A stretch of DNA of 37,359 bases, taken from positions 1-37,359 of IMG/VR virus record IMGVR_UViG_3300033144_002427. One strand, 5' to 3'. Shown here in pieces: positions 9,112 through 18,310 of the stretch (position 1 is its first letter; every line of letters starts with the position of its first letter). The translations under genes and the position numbers were made by a program. This DNA comes from a virus. The notes under the pieces were generated by a model. The model was not told where the DNA came from. It did no database searches and saw only the letters and a list, made by a program, of their open reading frames with translations.

Positions 9112-9140
9112 ATTATAACAACATTTGTGCGATTTGTCAA
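9112..9140 (-). promoter_or_regulatory. Sigma70-type promoter, near-leaderless
   Basis: On the minus strand, TTGACA (9140-9135) and TATAAT (9117-9112) are separated by exactly 17 bases. The next gene's ATG is at 9103, so the expected start site near 9105 leaves a leader of only about two bases. The spacer shares CGC and AAATGTTG with the promoter at 16936-16964. Confidence 0.9.
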
Positions 9141-9149
9141 GAATTATTT

Positions 9150-10442
9150 TTAATTTAGGGTTACGTGAGTAACTTTATACCCGTGCCTAATATAATGAGC
9201 TGCTCTAGTCCTAGCTTGTTTTTTCGCCGTGGTTCCCTTGAGCACTATATCAATTACTAGAGGAGTTAATTTATTAGGATGTTCTCGTTGTATACGTCCT
9301 ATTAATTGTTCCAATAGTGGATCATTATTAATAGGTGCCGCCAGTACTATACAACTTAGATAATTTAAAGATATACCCTCTTTATATATTGATATAGAGC
9401 CATAAAGGATATCTCGTTCTTTACTTTCAAGAAGACCGTGTAACTCATCACGGTTCTTAACTGCACTAGTAACCATTACAGCCCTATCTCCGCTTCTATT
9501 AGAGCATCTGTCTAAAAATTCTATTCTATCAGATACTACTAATACTGAATGACCTATATCTGCATGTTTATTTGCTAAAGCAGTTACTAAATCTAAATAT
9601 TCTGGACGATCTACTAGTTCATTAACTTTATTAGCCCAGGGAATCATCATGTTTGAACTAAACGGTATATCTGTTTGAACCATTAAAATCTCTGGTGTCA
9701 TTTGGTTTTCTTTAGGTGGACGATATATAGTCTTACTAAAATAATCAGGTATTACTATATGTAAAAAGTCTTTTCGTCTTATAGTGGCCGATAATCCTAT
9801 TTTAAATCTAGCGCAAGAAGTGTCAACACAGTCAGCAAATATTTTTGCGGGAGCATGATGTACTTCATCTAATATTAAAGTTCCAAATTCCTTTTTTAAA
9901 CTATTAATATGTTTACGCAATGTCTGAACATTAGCTATTACTATAGGTTTATTTTTATAATCTATAATACCACTACCTATAATACCTGGTTTAATACCTA
10001 AAGTTTTTTTCACTTCACTAACCCACTGATCTCTTAAATTAACAGTATGAGTAATTACTATAGTTTTTTGTCTTAATTTATGTGCTATAGCTATACCCGT
10101 AAAAGTCTTACCCCAAGATACATTAGCATTAATTAAACAATTATCTAATACTGCTCTATGTACTAACTCCTGAGAAGGTCTAAGTGTAAATTTAAAGTTA
10201 GGAAATTTAACCGGATTATATACACGATTATCAATAACTTCATAATCTGAAGGTATTAAATCCTGTCTACCTATAGGTATAGTTATGAACTTATGTCCGA
10301 CAACATTATATAATCTTTTAATTATAGGTGGATCATTGGGTATTTTACTAGGAATTTTATAGGTTAGTTCTATTTTTACCTTTTCATATAGTTCCTCGTC
10401 GAAATTAACCCATATACGATTACTAAGTACGGCTTTCTTCAT
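9150..10442 (-). CDS. SF2 DNA helicase (T5 D10 / T4 UvsW type)
   Basis: A 430-residue ATP-dependent helicase. The N-terminal domain has a variant Walker A, NVSWGKTFTG, at about residues 105-114, DEVHHAP as motif II and GLSATIRR as motif III. The C-terminal domain has the motif VI arginine finger in LIGRIQREHP. UvsW and T5 D10 remodel branched DNA during recombination and replication, and this gene lies in the matching place. It overlaps the gene upstream by 4 bases. Its 3' end is just upstream of the promoter at 9112-9140. Confidence 0.92.
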   Translation of the reverse strand: MKKAVLSNRIWVNFDEELYEKVKIELTYKIPSKIPNDPPIIKRLYNVVGHKFITIPIGRQDLIPSDYEVIDNRVYNPVKFPNFKFTLRPSQELVHRAVLDNCLINANVSWGKTFTGIAIAHKLRQKTIVITHTVNLRDQWVSEVKKTLGIKPGIIGSGIIDYKNKPIVIANVQTLRKHINSLKKEFGTLILDEVHHAPAKIFADCVDTSCARFKIGLSATIRRKDFLHIVIPDYFSKTIYRPPKENQMTPEILMVQTDIPFSSNMMIPWANKVNELVDRPEYLDLVTALANKHADIGHSVLVVSDRIEFLDRCSNRSGDRAVMVTSAVKNRDELHGLLESKERDILYGSISIYKEGISLNYLSCIVLAAPINNDPLLEQLIGRIQREHPNKLTPLVIDIVLKGTTAKKQARTRAAHYIRHGYKVTHVTLN

Positions 10443-10948
10443 ATCTTTCTTCTATAAATTTCATGACTTTTACTAGTAATATCGTATAAAAAAGGACCCC
10501 ATTCTGTTTCCATTATGGAAGCGTGTGTGGCAGTATGTGGTAGTATTTTCCCTATTATGAAGGGTAATTCACAGTTTTGCATATTTATAACTGTCCAATT
10601 TCCGTGATTGCGTTTCTGTATTATCTTATGAGATTTAATTTTAAATAATTTGGTACTTTTAGTATATTTAAGTATATTCCCATTATAATCTATAAATGTA
10701 GTACCAGACTTATATTTAACTAATTGCCTTAAATAAAGTACTTGTTCTTTTAACTTATAAATTTTTTCATTAACATACTCTTCCTGCATACACAATCTAC
10801 GATCTTCAAATGTTCCATTATAAGAGTAATCATCTAATATATAGGTTCCTTTAATAGTAGTTATTTTTACTATGCCTAATAGATTTTTATCTATTTCTAT
10901 ATATGATCTTAATTTGTAAAGTGGAAAAGTTACTTTATTTATATCCAT
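10439..10948 (-). CDS. Unknown protein between DNA polymerase and helicase
   Basis: A 169-residue basic protein rich in Lys, Ile and Tyr, with no motif I recognise. A Cys pair is not conserved as a zinc site, and there is no signal peptide. It overlaps the polymerase stop by one base and the helicase start by four, so it is translated as part of the replication operon. A polymerase accessory role is only a guess from position. Confidence 0.65.
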   Translation of the reverse strand: MDINKVTFPLYKLRSYIEIDKNLLGIVKITTIKGTYILDDYSYNGTFEDRRLCMQEEYVNEKIYKLKEQVLYLRQLVKYKSGTTFIDYNGNILKYTKSTKLFKIKSHKIIQKRNHGNWTVINMQNCELPFIIGKILPHTATHASIMETEWGPFLYDITSKSHEIYRRKI

Positions 10949-13152
10949 TAGCTAGCTTTCGCGTAAGATTCTCCATACCCAAAATCAACCCCGATAGGTA
11001 CTCCAGGAATACTTACACCTCTATCTTTTTGTGTACATCTTTTTAGAATTGCTTGTACAGTACTTACTTCATCTTTATGACATTGTCCTACAATACTATC
11101 ATGTACTAAAGCAAATATTTCAGCTTTTATATTATATTTCTTAAATTCATCATGTGTATCCATAGCAGCCATTAAGTTAATATCACTAGCTACTGACTGT
11201 ACCGTAAAGTTCATAGCACTTCGTAAGGCGTGTCCTTGCTCATAGTCATCTAGACTGAATACATTAGGTACTCTACGTTTACGCCCAAATACAGAATAGA
11301 TGTATCCTTGAGAATTAATTTCTTCTTGGATTCTTTTAATCCATTGGTCTAATTGATAAAATTGCTTATAATATCTACGAATAATATCTTTAGCCTCAGT
11401 AAAACTAATTCCAGCAGTTTGTGACACCTTACCTGCTCCAGCACCGTATAAGATACCAAAAGAGATAGCTTTAGCTCCTTGTCTTAAATCAGAATATTTT
11501 TCCTTAATCTCGGATATATCACAGGTTAAGCTAAATGTCATTTTAGCGATAGATGAATGAAAGTCCTTCCCTTCTCTAAATACTCTAGCTAGATTTTGAT
11601 CTTTTGATAAAGCCGCTGCATAATACATTTCTGCAGTTTGTAAGTCCTGGCTAAATATAACCCAATCTGAATTTTTGGGCCTAATACAGTTTTTAACTGT
11701 CTTATCGTCGCGGGGCAACTGCTGCATATTCAATTTACCTGAGCTAGAAAGTCTGCCGCTAGTTACTGTATGTAAATGGAATCCTGCTCTAAGTCTACCG
11801 TCTGTATCTATACCTGTTAATACTTTAGTAATATATGTTGAACGTAACTTTACCTTACCCCGAATTTGAGATATAATATTAGGAATTGGATGTTCCTTAG
11901 ATAGGGCTTCCAATACTTCTTTATCAGTACTAGGTAGTCCTCCAGCAGTATTTTTTCTACTAGTTAAACCTAATTTATCAAAGAATAATTTTCTTAATTG
12001 TACTGTAGAGTTAGGATTAAATTTAGTTCCTTGTTCTTCTTCTATTTCATGTATCTCTTTATAATTATACAGTTGTTCAGTTAATTCAATTATTTCATTT
12101 GTAAAAGTTTCATTAGCATTTAACAAGTATCCCTTATCAAATGGAACTCCTGTTTCTTCAATTTCCATAAGAAATTGAGTTCCTCTTAACATAATATCAT
12201 TATATAAAGGTTTAAAATGTTCTTGTACAATTGGATTAAATTTATTAAATAATCTTAATGTACCATCTGCATCGGCACAAGCATAAGGATACATAACATC
12301 AAAGGGTATCAATTCATAGGAGAATTCTTTTAATAATATACCATGAGTTTTACAATATGCTCTCTTAAATTCATCTAACTCATAATCATAATCTCCCATA
12401 TTAGTATATTTCATAACTAGATATTTAAGATCATGCGGCTCATTTTCATTTAATAGATAATGTAAAAGCATTGAATCGTGCCATACATTAAACTTAAAGT
12501 TGAAATGATAAGATAACCATTTCATATCAAACTTAGCATTATGAAATATTATTACCTTTTCCCAGAATAACTTAGTTAATAAATGTTCTATTTCATCATT
12601 TATACAATCTGATTCAATGTATATACCATTATTAATCTCATTAGTTAAAGCAATTCCCAATATATATCCTTCTCTTGGATAAAATGAGGAAGATTCTATA
12701 TCCGCTACTACGGGGTTATCCATACGTAAGGCTTCTAATAGCCATTCTTTTGCACGTTGGGCGCGAGTAATGCCCTCGTATTCTCCCAAGGTTTCTTCAT
12801 ACGTACCCTCTATATGCTTATGTAATTTAGTTAAAGCACCATCCAGGGTATCTTTAATACCTGGATTAAATTTAACAGCTACTGGATTAATCATAGGGAT
12901 AAATTTATCGTTCACTATGTGCCCAGCATACTTAGATACATTATTACATTTGCCAATAAATCTACAAGGATCTTTTCCTATAAGTACTACTAAGTCATAC
13001 TCTTCAAAGTCCTCTTGCAGAGTAATATCTTTCTTTAATATCTTTGTCTTTTTAGAGCTAGTTAATTCAAATCTGTCATATTCAAAATTAAAATATTCTC
13101 TGTATGGATCATAGACACTTGATTTTGTTTTTTCAACTACTGCTATTTTCAT
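10948..13152 (-). CDS. Family A DNA polymerase with 3'-5' exonuclease domain
   Basis: At 734 residues it is close to T7 polymerase in size. The proofreading domain shows VVADIESSSF near residue 147, HNAKFDMKWL and YACADADGTL as Exo I-III. The polymerase domain shows motif A as FSQDLQTAEMYY (catalytic Asp with Glu five residues on), motif B as RQGAKAISFGILYGAG, and motif C as LVHDS. The serine after HD replaces the glutamate of Pol I, as in other phage enzymes. The ATG lies inside the 3' end of the primase gene (20-base overlap), so primase and polymerase are coupled. Confidence 0.95.
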   Translation of the reverse strand: MKIAVVEKTKSSVYDPYREYFNFEYDRFELTSSKKTKILKKDITLQEDFEEYDLVVLIGKDPCRFIGKCNNVSKYAGHIVNDKFIPMINPVAVKFNPGIKDTLDGALTKLHKHIEGTYEETLGEYEGITRAQRAKEWLLEALRMDNPVVADIESSSFYPREGYILGIALTNEINNGIYIESDCINDEIEHLLTKLFWEKVIIFHNAKFDMKWLSYHFNFKFNVWHDSMLLHYLLNENEPHDLKYLVMKYTNMGDYDYELDEFKRAYCKTHGILLKEFSYELIPFDVMYPYACADADGTLRLFNKFNPIVQEHFKPLYNDIMLRGTQFLMEIEETGVPFDKGYLLNANETFTNEIIELTEQLYNYKEIHEIEEEQGTKFNPNSTVQLRKLFFDKLGLTSRKNTAGGLPSTDKEVLEALSKEHPIPNIISQIRGKVKLRSTYITKVLTGIDTDGRLRAGFHLHTVTSGRLSSSGKLNMQQLPRDDKTVKNCIRPKNSDWVIFSQDLQTAEMYYAAALSKDQNLARVFREGKDFHSSIAKMTFSLTCDISEIKEKYSDLRQGAKAISFGILYGAGAGKVSQTAGISFTEAKDIIRRYYKQFYQLDQWIKRIQEEINSQGYIYSVFGRKRRVPNVFSLDDYEQGHALRSAMNFTVQSVASDINLMAAMDTHDEFKKYNIKAEIFALVHDSIVGQCHKDEVSTVQAILKRCTQKDRGVSIPGVPIGVDFGYGESYAKAS

Positions 13153-13996
13153 TACCGTATAATCCTATCATTAATGTTGTTATATCATGTTCTGTTAAAT
13201 CACCAGGATCTATATTCTCTGGTAACTCTATTGTCTCTGCATTAAATCCATTAGCGTTCAATACACTCTCTAGTTTCTTTCCGGCTAGTTGTCCAGCCTT
13301 GTCCCCATCAAACATTATATAGAATTTGTTTACACCTAAAATTTTAAAATGAGATAGCTTTTCTTCATATGTTTTTAACAATGAATGAGTACCAAAAGCA
13401 CTTATTACATTGTAACAACCTTTATCCATTAAGTTAAGTGCATCAAATATTCCCTCAACTACTATTAAACTATTTTTCCATATTTCTGGATGAGCTGGAA
13501 ATAGTGGAGGTCTGATATGTTTAGGATAAAATAGATATTTATCTTCAACATCAGTATGTAATGCTCTGCCCATGAATACTTTAATATTTCCCCTAATATC
13601 ATATATAGGAAACATAAGTCTATCCTTAAACTCATCCTCAGCATTGGAAGTAAAAGCGTTTACCTCCATATAAGTATTAGCAGATATATCTCTATAATCC
13701 CTACAGAAAGGTACTGCATCTGCTGGCATAATTAAATTTGTATTACTTAACATATCTCTTATCTTATCTTGTAGGCTGGCTACTCTTAAGTCTACAAAGT
13801 TGGGTTCTGCCCCAAAGTGCCTGAATATATTTCCTTTATGTCCACAACTAAAACAATGATATACTCCTGTAATTTTATCCACACGCATACTAGGATTGTT
13901 ATCATCGTGTTCAGAATTCAGACATAATATCTGATAATCTTTACCAGCTTCTCTGTACTTTATATGTCTATCATTTAAAAGATCAACTACATTCAT
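13133..13996 (-). CDS. DnaG-type primase (zinc finger plus TOPRIM)
   Basis: This 287-residue protein makes RNA primers. The N-terminal zinc-binding domain uses Cys and His in CLNSEHDD and two Cys in YHCFSCGHKG at about residues 25-53. A TOPRIM core follows, with VVEGIFDALN near 178 and IMFDGDKAGQLAG near 226. It lacks the helicase-binding C-terminal domain of bacterial DnaG and resembles the primase half of T7 gp4. The helicase is encoded separately and directly upstream, overlapping by 4 bases. Confidence 0.93.
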   Translation of the reverse strand: MNVVDLLNDRHIKYREAGKDYQILCLNSEHDDNNPSMRVDKITGVYHCFSCGHKGNIFRHFGAEPNFVDLRVASLQDKIRDMLSNTNLIMPADAVPFCRDYRDISANTYMEVNAFTSNAEDEFKDRLMFPIYDIRGNIKVFMGRALHTDVEDKYLFYPKHIRPPLFPAHPEIWKNSLIVVEGIFDALNLMDKGCYNVISAFGTHSLLKTYEEKLSHFKILGVNKFYIMFDGDKAGQLAGKKLESVLNANGFNAETIELPENIDPGDLTEHDITTLMIGLYGNENSSS

Positions 13997-15342
13997 ACTT
14001 TTAAGTTATCCTCTTTTTCTTCTTCTGGTTCTTTAGTTTTGCCTGTTACTTTATTCTTCATAAATTCTATATTTTTATGTGATAATACTTTTAGTGTAGG
14101 CCAGTGTATCTCTGATGCAAAATCTATAGCTTTATCGCCCCTAGTTTTCTTACACTCAAATTCAAGAGCACCCACGTCCCCGTCTTGTACTGCTGATATA
14201 TTGAAGGCCCAATTAGGCGAATCCAATATGCCTTTCGCAAATCGAACTTTACCTTCTTCGCTAGTTTGAAATGGTGTGACCATAACTACATCATATTTCT
14301 TAGCTAACGCTTTTAATTTTTTAGATAAATTTATCTGTACTTGCCAATTGTATGGGTCTGGAGAAGTGATTTGATTTATATAATCAACCACTACTACTTT
14401 TAGTTTATCATCTAATTTAGTTTTATAAGTATGAATAGTAGCATCTATATTAGCAATTGTTAAAGTAGAGTTATCAATAGTGATAATTCTATTATCTTTT
14501 TTTAGAGGTCTACTTATTAATTTACGTTCAAAGTTTTCAAAATCTTGATCTTCTAAAAACTTCTCTAATAAATCAGTAGCCCCATCCTCAGCCATGTTAG
14601 CTCTTACTTTTGCAATGTCTTGCATTTCTAACTTACTAAGGTTTCCAGATTTAATATGTTTTTCTCTTACATTACTAAGTATAGCCATATTTCTATTATA
14701 TAGCTCTCTACCACTCATTTCTATACTAAAGTATAGAGCTGAGTTACCCTGTAGATACTGATTACATACTATATTAGAACATATAACAGATTTACCGGAG
14801 CCCCTATGTCCCCCGAACATAATCATTTCACCACCTGTCATTCCTAAACTTATTCTATCGAAATCATTATTTAATCCCAATGGAACTCTAGAAAATATAG
14901 TATCTTTGTCGATAGTCATGAAATCGTTCATTTCTACTATCTGTTCAGATACTTCGGTTTTTTCTTCAACATCTATAGCAATAGAAGCTAAGTCCTCTAC
15001 TATCTCTCCCACATCTTTAAATACTAATGAGTTTAAGTATCCACTTAATTGCTGCAGTACCTCTTTCTGTGCATACTCATCTATAACTGCCTGGAGTATA
15101 ATTTCAATGTCCAGGTCTTCCGGTACATTTAATTCTTTTAAAGCAATTATATAGTTAGCATGTTTCTCGTCCCTAGTGACTACTTCTAATTCGTCAAACG
15201 TGGGTAATTTATCAAACTTCTGATAAAATCTATTTATAAGATAATATATTTCAATATATGGAGGCTCGAAGAATTCCTTTCTCAATCGTGCCCATACTTC
15301 TAAATCTTGATTAGCTAGTACCTTATTTAAAATTAAGTTCAT
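13993..15342 (-). CDS. Replicative DNA helicase, DnaB-type
   Basis: A 449-residue RecA-fold hexameric helicase. An N-terminal helical domain (about 1-130) precedes Walker A GGHRGSGKS near residue 178, the H1a block YFSIEMSGRELYNR, Walker B KVVVVDYINQI near 320 and the H3 glutamine in TPFQTSEEGKV. The C-terminus is acidic. It unwinds the fork ahead of the polymerase and works with the primase encoded next in the operon. It corresponds to T5 D6 by order. Confidence 0.94.
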   Translation of the reverse strand: MNLILNKVLANQDLEVWARLRKEFFEPPYIEIYYLINRFYQKFDKLPTFDELEVVTRDEKHANYIIALKELNVPEDLDIEIILQAVIDEYAQKEVLQQLSGYLNSLVFKDVGEIVEDLASIAIDVEEKTEVSEQIVEMNDFMTIDKDTIFSRVPLGLNNDFDRISLGMTGGEMIMFGGHRGSGKSVICSNIVCNQYLQGNSALYFSIEMSGRELYNRNMAILSNVREKHIKSGNLSKLEMQDIAKVRANMAEDGATDLLEKFLEDQDFENFERKLISRPLKKDNRIITIDNSTLTIANIDATIHTYKTKLDDKLKVVVVDYINQITSPDPYNWQVQINLSKKLKALAKKYDVVMVTPFQTSEEGKVRFAKGILDSPNWAFNISAVQDGDVGALEFECKKTRGDKAIDFASEIHWPTLKVLSHKNIEFMKNKVTGKTKEPEEEKEDNLKV

Positions 15343-15400
15343 TCAGTTCTCAATTGTACCTTTTAATACTTAAAAAGTACGGCTAAAGTAATAAGGCGAA

Positions 15401-15430
15401 AAAAAGAGGGATCAAAGGATCCCTCTTTTT
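15401..15430. terminator. Bidirectional terminator between the HTH gene and helicase
   Basis: A perfect inverted repeat, GAGGGATC/GATCCCTC with an AAAG loop on the plus strand, is flanked by A and T runs on both sides. On the minus strand it ends the transcript of the multi-HTH gene with seven T residues. In the remaining part of the 15343-15452 gap I see no clear promoter, so the helicase operon may depend on readthrough. Confidence 0.9.
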
Positions 15431-15452
15431 AACTCGGAATTCCCTAAGGAAT

Positions 15453-16166
15453 TTAGGCTGCTTTCTTTTTGCCCTTATAATCTTTAGCTTCTAGCTCGCG
15501 ACGTGTGATGATTGTACGTACGCCACGTGGTGATTTACCACTACCTTCGGCTAATTCAGCAACTGTCATCTCTTTAATCTTATCAGCACCTAGAGCTTCG
15601 AAATAATCTTGACCCTTATTAGCTGCATGAGATTCACGTTGCGTCGGAATCTTATCTAGTACTTCTGTACGAGTTAAGGATAGAGCTTTACCTCTAACTG
15701 ATGGTAAAGTCTTATTCAATGCATCAGCAATATCTTCTAGATATTTTCCTGCTTTTGCCATTGATACGAAAGTATTTTCTTCTTCGTCTGTATATACTTT
15801 CTTAGATTCTGGCTTAGGAGTAGGTTTAACTGCTCCGGTTAGCTCAAGACTTAGAACCTTACCTTGAATCTGTTTAGAACTAAATTCACCACCAGCAAAC
15901 GCTTCTGCGATTTCTGCGTAGGTGAAAGAATTAGCGTTATCAGTTAGAAACTGAATTAAAGCTGCTTCCTGTTCTTCAGAGAACTTACGAGCACGAGGCC
16001 CGGCCTTTTCTACCTCTACACCTAGTTTACGCAATTTTGCGCTAACTGAACGTGTAGATACTTCTAGTACTTCTGCTGCTGTAGCTGCTACGCTTTGACT
16101 AACTGGTACACTTTCACCAACTACGTCGAGCAATTGAGCTACTCTTTCTTCTGTCCAATTTGACAT
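15453..16166 (-). CDS. Multi-HTH DNA-binding protein (T5 D5-like position)
   Basis: A 237-residue protein built from three or four related helix-turn-helix units of about 55-60 residues. Each begins with a Trp/Tyr/Phe-Ser/Thr-Glu-Glu motif (WTEERVAQLL, FSEEQEAALI, YTDEEENTFV) and carries a recognition-helix segment such as STRSVSAKLRKLG or TLPSVRGKALSL. A basic KGKKKAA tail ends it. The gene lies between the helicase and the split ligase and has its own strong terminator, which fits an abundant DNA-binding protein like T5 D5. Binding sites are unknown; a role in transcription control is inferred. Confidence 0.75.
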   Translation of the reverse strand: MSNWTEERVAQLLDVVGESVPVSQSVAATAAEVLEVSTRSVSAKLRKLGVEVEKAGPRARKFSEEQEAALIQFLTDNANSFTYAEIAEAFAGGEFSSKQIQGKVLSLELTGAVKPTPKPESKKVYTDEEENTFVSMAKAGKYLEDIADALNKTLPSVRGKALSLTRTEVLDKIPTQRESHAANKGQDYFEALGADKIKEMTVAELAEGSGKSPRGVRTIITRRELEAKDYKGKKKAA

Positions 16167-16167
16167 A

Positions 16168-16929
16168 TTAATATTTTCCTATTAAATTTACTATCGATAC
16201 TATTGGAATCCCTAGAGATTCCGCCTTTTTACTTTTACTTGAATTACTACCGTCCTCACATACTAAATATTTAGTTACCCCAGATATGGTACCAGTAACT
16301 GTATAACCATGCTCTTCTAGAAATTCTTTTGCCTTAGTTCGGTTTGAAAAATCGTTGAGTTTACCTGTTATACATACTTTACCCATAATACCCGGTTTTA
16401 CTGCTGCTGTTACTTTAATTTTAGAAAAAGTAAAATAAGATTCTAAATCTAAAGCATCACAGTATTCATCCTCATATGCCCACTTATCTAAGTTTTCAAG
16501 AGCTTTAGCTCCCATATCTAAGTTATCTCTTGAATGAATTAATTCATCCAAACCATTAACTTGATTAGCTAGCTTTTTGCTAAGAGTATTTCCAATAAGA
16601 GGAATACTTAATGCACTTAAAAATGTAGCAAAGGTAGTAGTTCTAGAATTTTGAATTTCATCAAAAATCTTTTGTCCAATTTTCTTACCTAAAACTTCCA
16701 CATAAGTATCAAGTAAGTTTTCATATATTTCTATAGGGTGGACGAAACCTAATTTAGAAATGCTTGCAGGCCCAAGTCCCTTAATCCTCATTTTCTTAAT
16801 GAAGGCTTCTACCTTCTTAGAAGTTTGGGCAGGACATTCTTTGTTCCTACAAAAAATTTGTGAGTTAACTTTATCCAAGACCGAATTACAGCTTGGGCAG
16901 GTTGTTGGAATTTCTATTTGTATTGTCAT
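16168..16929 (-). CDS. ligB: NAD-dependent DNA ligase, C-terminal subunit (Zn, HhH, BRCT)
   Basis: A 253-residue protein carrying the C-terminal half of a bacterial LigA. A four-cysteine zinc finger (CPSC then CRNKEC) spans residues 14-34. Helix-hairpin-helix repeats follow, including IKGLGPASISKLG. A BRCT domain begins near residue 175 (GKVCITGKLNDFSNRTKA). It must pair with the adenylation subunit encoded at 16993-17934 to give a working ligase, as in T5, where I recall the ligase is also split. ATG 16929 coincides with the predicted transcription start of the promoter at 16936-16964. Confidence 0.93.
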   Translation of the reverse strand: MTIQIEIPTTCPSCNSVLDKVNSQIFCRNKECPAQTSKKVEAFIKKMRIKGLGPASISKLGFVHPIEIYENLLDTYVEVLGKKIGQKIFDEIQNSRTTTFATFLSALSIPLIGNTLSKKLANQVNGLDELIHSRDNLDMGAKALENLDKWAYEDEYCDALDLESYFTFSKIKVTAAVKPGIMGKVCITGKLNDFSNRTKAKEFLEEHGYTVTGTISGVTKYLVCEDGSNSSKSKKAESLGIPIVSIVNLIGKY

Positions 16930-16935
16930 TTTAAT

Positions 16936-16964
16936 ATTATATCAACATTTTAGCGTTATGTCAA
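16936..16964 (-). promoter_or_regulatory. Sigma70-type promoter between the two ligase genes, leaderless
   Basis: TTGACA (16964-16959) and TATAAT (16941-16936) are spaced by 17 bases on the minus strand. With a six-base discriminator, transcription would begin on the A of the ligB ATG at 16929, and no Shine-Dalgarno site precedes that ATG. It separates control of the two ligase halves. Confidence 0.9.
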
Positions 16965-16992
16965 GAACTATTTTTTATTTGCATGTTAGCTT

Positions 16993-17934
16993 TTATACTT
17001 TCCGAATTATTCGAGGAATAATACCTCCAGCACGTTCTACTAAAATACAATCCCCTATGTGTAAATCCAAAGCTTCGATAAAACCGGGGTTGTTTAATGT
17101 AGCCCTGGATACTTTAGCTCCACCAATATCTACTTCATCTAATATAGCTACCGGTGTTACTTTACCAGATTTACCAGTTTGCCAATCTACTCGTAATAAA
17201 ATTGTCTTTACGCCCTCAGAACGTTCCTTTAGTGCAAATGCACCCCTAGGGTGTTTACTTGTGAACCCAGCTTCCTTATATGCATGATGTAGATCCAATC
17301 TATGTACCATACCATCTTGTGGGTACTCATCTACGTCTTTTGAGGTATATACTGTTTTAAAACCAATATCTCTCATATAACATAGAGTAGCTAGATAAGT
17401 ACCGAACTGAGTTTCTTGCATATCGTAGGCAAAGAATTTTACTTCTCTATTACTAAACTGTTCAGAATCTTTCAAGTTCAATGCTCCAGCAGCATAGTTT
17501 CTAGCATTAGTGATGTCTTTCTTTGCTACTAATTCCCCAGTTATTTGACCCGTAATATTATGTTCAGTATTATATGGTATACCTACTCTATCACAGTTGG
17601 CAGCAGTGAATAAGTGAGTAACATCCTCACCATACTCACCATCGCCCCTAGTAACTATTGATTCTAACCAACCGTTAACGTAGCGCAAAGATAAAGACGC
17701 CCCATCTAACTTAGGGGTTATAAAGTAGATACCTCCAGGCATAGGATCTCCCTGGTATAGCTTTTGTAAACTATACATTCTATACCAATGTCTAACTCTA
17801 CCTTTATTAGTACCTACGCTTAAATCTTCCGAGCAAGCCTCTTCTAAAGCATCATATTGAGAATCTGAAATTATAGGATCTCCCCCATAATATGCAACCT
17901 TACATTGTTCTAAATATACTTTAAGATTTGACAT
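16993..17934 (-). CDS. ligA: NAD-dependent DNA ligase, adenylation subunit
   Basis: This 313-residue protein holds the NAD-binding Ia segment (YYGGDPIISDSQYDALE, residues 14-30), the nucleotidyl-transferase core with the active-site lysine in ITPKLDGASLSLRY near residue 70, the GEYGEDVT and FALKERSEG motifs, and the start of the OB fold (HIGDCILVERAGGIIPRI). It ends where a full LigA would continue into the zinc finger, which is encoded by the next gene after a promoter. It overlaps the preceding basic-protein gene by 14 bases. Confidence 0.94.
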   Translation of the reverse strand: MSNLKVYLEQCKVAYYGGDPIISDSQYDALEEACSEDLSVGTNKGRVRHWYRMYSLQKLYQGDPMPGGIYFITPKLDGASLSLRYVNGWLESIVTRGDGEYGEDVTHLFTAANCDRVGIPYNTEHNITGQITGELVAKKDITNARNYAAGALNLKDSEQFSNREVKFFAYDMQETQFGTYLATLCYMRDIGFKTVYTSKDVDEYPQDGMVHRLDLHHAYKEAGFTSKHPRGAFALKERSEGVKTILLRVDWQTGKSGKVTPVAILDEVDIGGAKVSRATLNNPGFIEALDLHIGDCILVERAGGIIPRIIRKV

Positions 17935-18310
17935 TTTTTCGCTTCTTGTAAGTTATAGGAGCTTTACCTGGTTTCCTGTATTGGGTTCTTCTTAGAGGAA
18001 TACCCAGCAATCTGCTAAGTTGTTCCCCTGGAGTTTCTTTCTCAAATAAAGTACCTGTAGTATAACTATGGGCTTCAACCTTCTGCGTATCTTTATTAAT
18101 CCCCGGATTCCTAGGTTTTGCTCTTGTATACTTAAAGCCTTTGTTTTTTAAACGCTCTAAATTTTCTGCATTAAATTCATCTTTAGGAAAACGCTTACAA
18201 TGACGTTCAAGTTTTGCAATCTTATTCTTCGATACTTTACTGCCCGCCTTATATGCAGCATATTGAGCTTTCTGCGCTTTACTAGTTGATAGTTTACCTT
18301 TTTTAGCCAT
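17921..18310 (-). CDS. Small very basic protein, unknown function
   Basis: A 129-residue protein with many Lys and Arg residues throughout and almost no hydrophobic core outside the C-terminal SRLLGIPL segment. It looks able to bind nucleic acid, but I recognise no family. It overlaps the adenylation-ligase gene and touches the HTH gene upstream (shared base at 18310), within the T5-like D2-D5 neighbourhood. Confidence 0.65.
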   Translation of the reverse strand: MAKKGKLSTSKAQKAQYAAYKAGSKVSKNKIAKLERHCKRFPKDEFNAENLERLKNKGFKYTRAKPRNPGINKDTQKVEAHSYTTGTLFEKETPGEQLSRLLGIPLRRTQYRKPGKAPITYKKRKNVKS

